From an uncultured Rikenellaceae bacterium (GTDB lineage: Bacteria; Bacteroidota; Bacteroidia; Bacteroidales; Rikenellaceae): 9,019 nt of DNA. Position numbers and translations under genes: made by a program. Shown one piece after another: positions 8,201 to 9,019 of this stretch. The notes below the pieces were generated by a model that worked only from the letters and a program-made list of their open reading frames with translations, had not been told where the DNA came from and made no database searches. How positions within the stretch are numbered: position 1 is the first letter of the stretch; each line of letters starts with the position of its first letter. Location of the stretch: the NCBI GenBank assembly GCA_947038135.1, contig CAMQVM010000045.1, forward strand, positions 1-9,019, read 5' to 3'.

Positions 8201-8436
8201 AACGTAGCCACATTTTCATTAGACTTGAGGTAAATAACAGCTCCAATAACTGGAGATTTGTTTGAATCAAGAACTTTGAAATCTACCTCCGTAAATTTCT
8301 GTTGAGACTTTGACTCTGTTAGAGATGTTGTTAGCGGGCTTGCTAACGCTCCTGTCACTGATGTACTTGTAAGGGCGATTGCTAAAACGCATCCATAACG
8401 AGTAAACCTTGACAACATTTTGTAATTTTTTTTCAT
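5254..8436 (-). CDS. susC-like: SusC/RagA-family TonB-dependent outer-membrane transporter
   Basis: This 1060-residue protein is a SusC-type TonB-dependent transporter, which imports glycans or other large nutrients under SusD using TonB-ExbBD energy. The signal peptide (1-32) ends at ALA before SPL. Residues about 50-120 form the carboxypeptidase-regulatory-like domain typical of SusC proteins. The TonB-box region is EVVVVGYGKQ (129-138). The plug domain (about 142-252) contains FFIRGVSS and VYGAEGANGVVLITTRRG. The remainder is a 22-strand-type barrel ending in the terminal Phe of LEMSF. DVNGDGTIN (870-878) is the acidic loop common in this family. No STN domain precedes the carboxypeptidase-like domain, so direct signalling to an ECF sigma/anti-sigma pair is unlikely. 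Residues 682-695 are a Gly-rich stretch. The ATG at 8436 has no Shine-Dalgarno sequence; M7 is a possible alternative start. The susD-like gene follows 40 bp later. Confidence 0.97.
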   Translation of the reverse strand: MKKNYKMLSRFTRYGCVLAIALTSTSVTGALASPLTTSLTESKSQQKFTEVDFKVLDSNKSPVIGAVIYLKSNENVATFTDIEGIAKLKLPENAVVKVMYTGKSTQEINVGTKSLVVVTLADESLVIGEVVVVGYGKQKKSGVVSSINTVSAKEIKLPTRNLTNNLAGQMAGVIAIQRNGEPGYDDAQFFIRGVSSFAGGTSPLVLVDGVPRSMSDVGVDEIETFTVLKDASATAVYGAEGANGVVLITTRRGKIGKPVIQFNAEFGILSPTRVPEFMGAGDFMDGYNEARWNEGVSPQWSQEQIDLHRSGVDPDLYPDTNWMDMMKENTTNQRYNISFRGGTEKTRYFVAGSYYSEDGIFKSESEDYNSNIGLNRYNLRSNIDIDVTESTLLRVNISGQYIESNYPGTGTQGIFDRMVTTPPNLFPMVYSDGTIAAHPRRAGSRDNPYNLLMNSGYAKEWRTMLQTKIELEQKLNFISKDLKLRAAVSYDADMTFSTKRTKTETQYHMIGREEDNTPIYKEIYSGTDVLGMENGSNGQKRIYIEAALDYAKTFKDVHDFSALLLYNQKDQQKHDNSLPFRKQNIVGRATYSYNSRYNVEANFGYTGSESFAEGYRFGLFPAIGASWVITNEKFIKGSQFNKIVSNLKIRASYGLTGNDQTGGDRFLYRGTMNQEAGGFDMGWGSGGGRGGSGKGVVESRFAAPYLAWETEEKFNVGIDIALLNNMFDVTVDAFDNTRTDILLQRRTVSSVTGFNQMPWQNFGVVRNKGIDASFSYRQSFGDFRLSARGTFTFARNEIIDYDEVPQKHDWMNVTGTRLNEKNLYIADGFYGYEDFNITGEGIDRDYELKEGVVGSGLSGNLRPGDLKYKDVNGDGTINNYDMVRSGDPDVPEIVYGFGFSLDYKGIYASVFFQGADNTSMIISPYSFMPYVGSVDEASARQIAVGNRWSDQGIDGGTVTPLENPLLPRLRTTQYDHNLVNSTHWQRDAWFLRLKNVELGYNLPKAMLSKVNIGSARIFVQGHNLMVWDDIKLWDPELGGGKAGLAYPISSSVTFGLEMSF

Positions 8437-8464
8437 AATAAAAAATTAGGTTGATAAATAATTA

Positions 8465-8482
8465 ACCCCTCTTCTTTGGGGT
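8465..8482 (-). other. Small hairpin next to the susC start (H3)
   Basis: ACCCC (8465-8469) pairs with GGGGT (8478-8482) around an eight-base loop, 28 bases upstream of the susC ATG. The bases GGGTGTT at 8479-8485 are also an exact 7-bp complement of AACACCC at 8531-8537, which is one arm of the upstream hairpin. The two pairings are mutually exclusive. Confidence 0.5.
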
Positions 8483-8520
8483 GTTGAATTGTGTTAACTA
8501 GATGAAAATTGTAAAAATGG

Positions 8521-8569
8521 ATAAAACAAAAACACCCTATAATGGAGCTTAGCTCCACAATGTGGGTGT
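8521..8569 (-). terminator. Terminator-like hairpin in the susC leader (H1)
   Basis: The inner stem is TGGAGC/GCTCCA (8543-8548 with 8552-8557) with loop TTA. The outer stem is ACACCC/GGGTGT (8532-8537 with 8564-8569). A short imperfect segment between them can pair in part. In the susC direction the hairpin is followed by TTTTGTTTTAT (complement of 8531-8521), a good U-rich tract. It lies 95 bases upstream of the susC start and downstream of the best promoter, so it would act as a leader terminator or as the 3' end of a short RNA. Confidence 0.6.
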
Positions 8570-8595
8570 GAATACTCATTATTAAATACCTGAAA

Positions 8596-8641
8596 CAAAA
8601 ATATTCCACAATAGAGTTTAGCTCTATTGTGGAATATTTTT
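8596..8641 (-). terminator. Perfect 20-bp hairpin in the susC leader (H2)
   Basis: Positions 8597-8616 are the exact reverse complement of 8622-8641, with loop TTTAG at 8617-8621. In the susC direction the stem ends in ATATTTTTG followed by TTT, so the U-rich tract is partly inside the stem. Its core (8610-8621, AATAGAGTTTAG) is a diverged copy of the H1 core (8541-8552, AATGGAGCTTAG), 69 bp away. It may act as a terminator or as a structural element stabilising the leader. Confidence 0.65.
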
Positions 8642-8767
8642 TGTACACACACGGTAATTTGATTAACCAGTACGCATAGTGGTGCATCATTCAAACATAA
8701 CTTGAAATTTTGTGAAATAACCTTTATTTTATGTAGTAATAAACTCATAAGTAGTATTTTTATAAAG

Positions 8768-8798
8768 CAAAGATACAATAAATATACATTTTACCAAA
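8768..8798 (-). promoter_or_regulatory. Promoter of the susCD operon
   Basis: On the minus strand, TTTG (8798 to 8795) and TATCTTTG (8775 to 8768) match both Bacteroidota elements exactly, with a 19-bp spacer. A C follows the -7 box, as is common. Transcription would begin near 8763, about 325 bases before the susC start codon. A second, weaker -7 match (TATGTTTG, 8699 to 8692) lies closer but lacks a -33 element. Confidence 0.68.
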
Positions 8799-9019
8799 AA
8801 TAATGTCAAATATTTCAATATTTAATTAAAAACATTACAAATAGATGCAATTAACTGCTAAAATAAATATATATATTATAATAACTTATATTCCTCGCAA
8901 GCGTCAAACACATTATGAAACTGTTGTAGAACTAAGTTATATTACAATATAAATGAGGCTACATATGGCGATTCGCAAAACCTAAAATATACTTATTATC
9001 AACTATTTAGGTATGGTTT
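8799..9019. other. AT-rich intergenic region upstream of the susC promoter
   Basis: No open frame of useful length or recognisable protein is seen on either strand. Two weak inverted repeats are present: ATAACTTA (8881-8888) with TAAGTTAT (8933-8940), and ACCTAAA (8980-8986) with TTTAGGT (9006-9012). A regulator of susCD could bind here, but no specific operator can be named. Confidence 0.5.

Larger units (their letters stand above)
8437..8767 (-). promoter_or_regulatory. Long structured leader of the susCD mRNA
   Basis: About 330 bases separate the best promoter (8768-8798) from the susC start codon. Within them lie three hairpins, listed separately (8596-8641, 8531-8569 and 8465-8482). Two are diverged tandem copies of one structure and look like intrinsic terminators in the susC direction. 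The third is next to the start codon. Open frames crossing this stretch look accidental. The layout fits leader-based control such as attenuation. It also fits a separate short RNA ending at the hairpins, or terminators for an upstream gene outside the window. Confidence 0.45.

Noticed and set aside
8596..8603. Second TAnnTTTG match (TATTTTTG on minus) close to susC
   Set aside because: It lies entirely within the H2 stem and has no -33 TTTG at the right distance. An A/T-rich stem easily yields such a match.
8433..8690. 85-codon minus-strand frame whose stop overlaps the susC start (ATGA)
   Set aside because: The ATGA overlap suggested translational coupling, but the frame runs straight through both hairpins. 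Its repeated segments are simply translations of the duplicated stems, and there is no ribosome binding site or recognisable domain.
8494..8778. 94-codon minus-strand frame in the susC leader
   Set aside because: Its ATG lies within or upstream of the predicted promoter -7 box, and it crosses the two hairpins. It looks like a chance open frame in AT-rich DNA.

Overview
The window looks like a piece of a Bacteroidota (probably Bacteroidales) chromosome. The evidence is a SusC/SusD outer-membrane pair, promoters of the Bacteroidota type (TTTG, about 19-20 bp, then TAnnTTTG), start codons without clear Shine-Dalgarno sequences, AT-rich spacers and a tRNA gene without an encoded CCA end. I cannot name a genus from this sequence.

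Layout, left to right. Positions 1-86 are a perfect hairpin palindrome that touches the window edge. Positions 84-2516 (minus strand) are a two-gene tripartite-efflux operon: an outer-membrane TolC-type channel is transcribed first, followed 33 bp later by a HlyD/MFP-type periplasmic adaptor. No inner-membrane pump lies inside the window. Positions 2517-2778 are a divergent intergenic region with one promoter for each side. Positions 2779-2853 are tRNA-Val(UAC) on the plus strand, with a strong promoter and its own terminator. Positions 2854-3266 separate the tRNA from the converging susCD operon. They hold three hairpins, a 15-bp tandem duplication and a weak candidate for a small RNA. Positions 3267-8436 (minus strand) are susC then susD, encoding a TonB-dependent outer-membrane transporter and its surface lipoprotein partner. 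They end at a canonical intrinsic terminator, so no glycan-degrading enzyme follows in the same transcript. Positions 8437-9019 hold no convincing gene. They contain a good Bacteroidota promoter about 330 bp upstream of susC and, between promoter and start codon, three hairpins.

The efflux operon would export a small molecule or peptide through a channel spanning periplasm and outer membrane, once joined to a pump encoded elsewhere. The susCD pair would import a glycan or other large nutrient. Its substrate cannot be read from the sequence.

The most interesting signal is the susC leader. Two of its hairpins are diverged tandem copies, with one compensatory base-pair change, and both are followed by U-rich tracts in the susC mRNA. 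The downstream copy also has a mutually exclusive pairing partner next to the susC start, giving a 1:2 + 3:4 versus 2:3 arrangement like a transcription attenuator. This is a hypothesis from base pairing alone.
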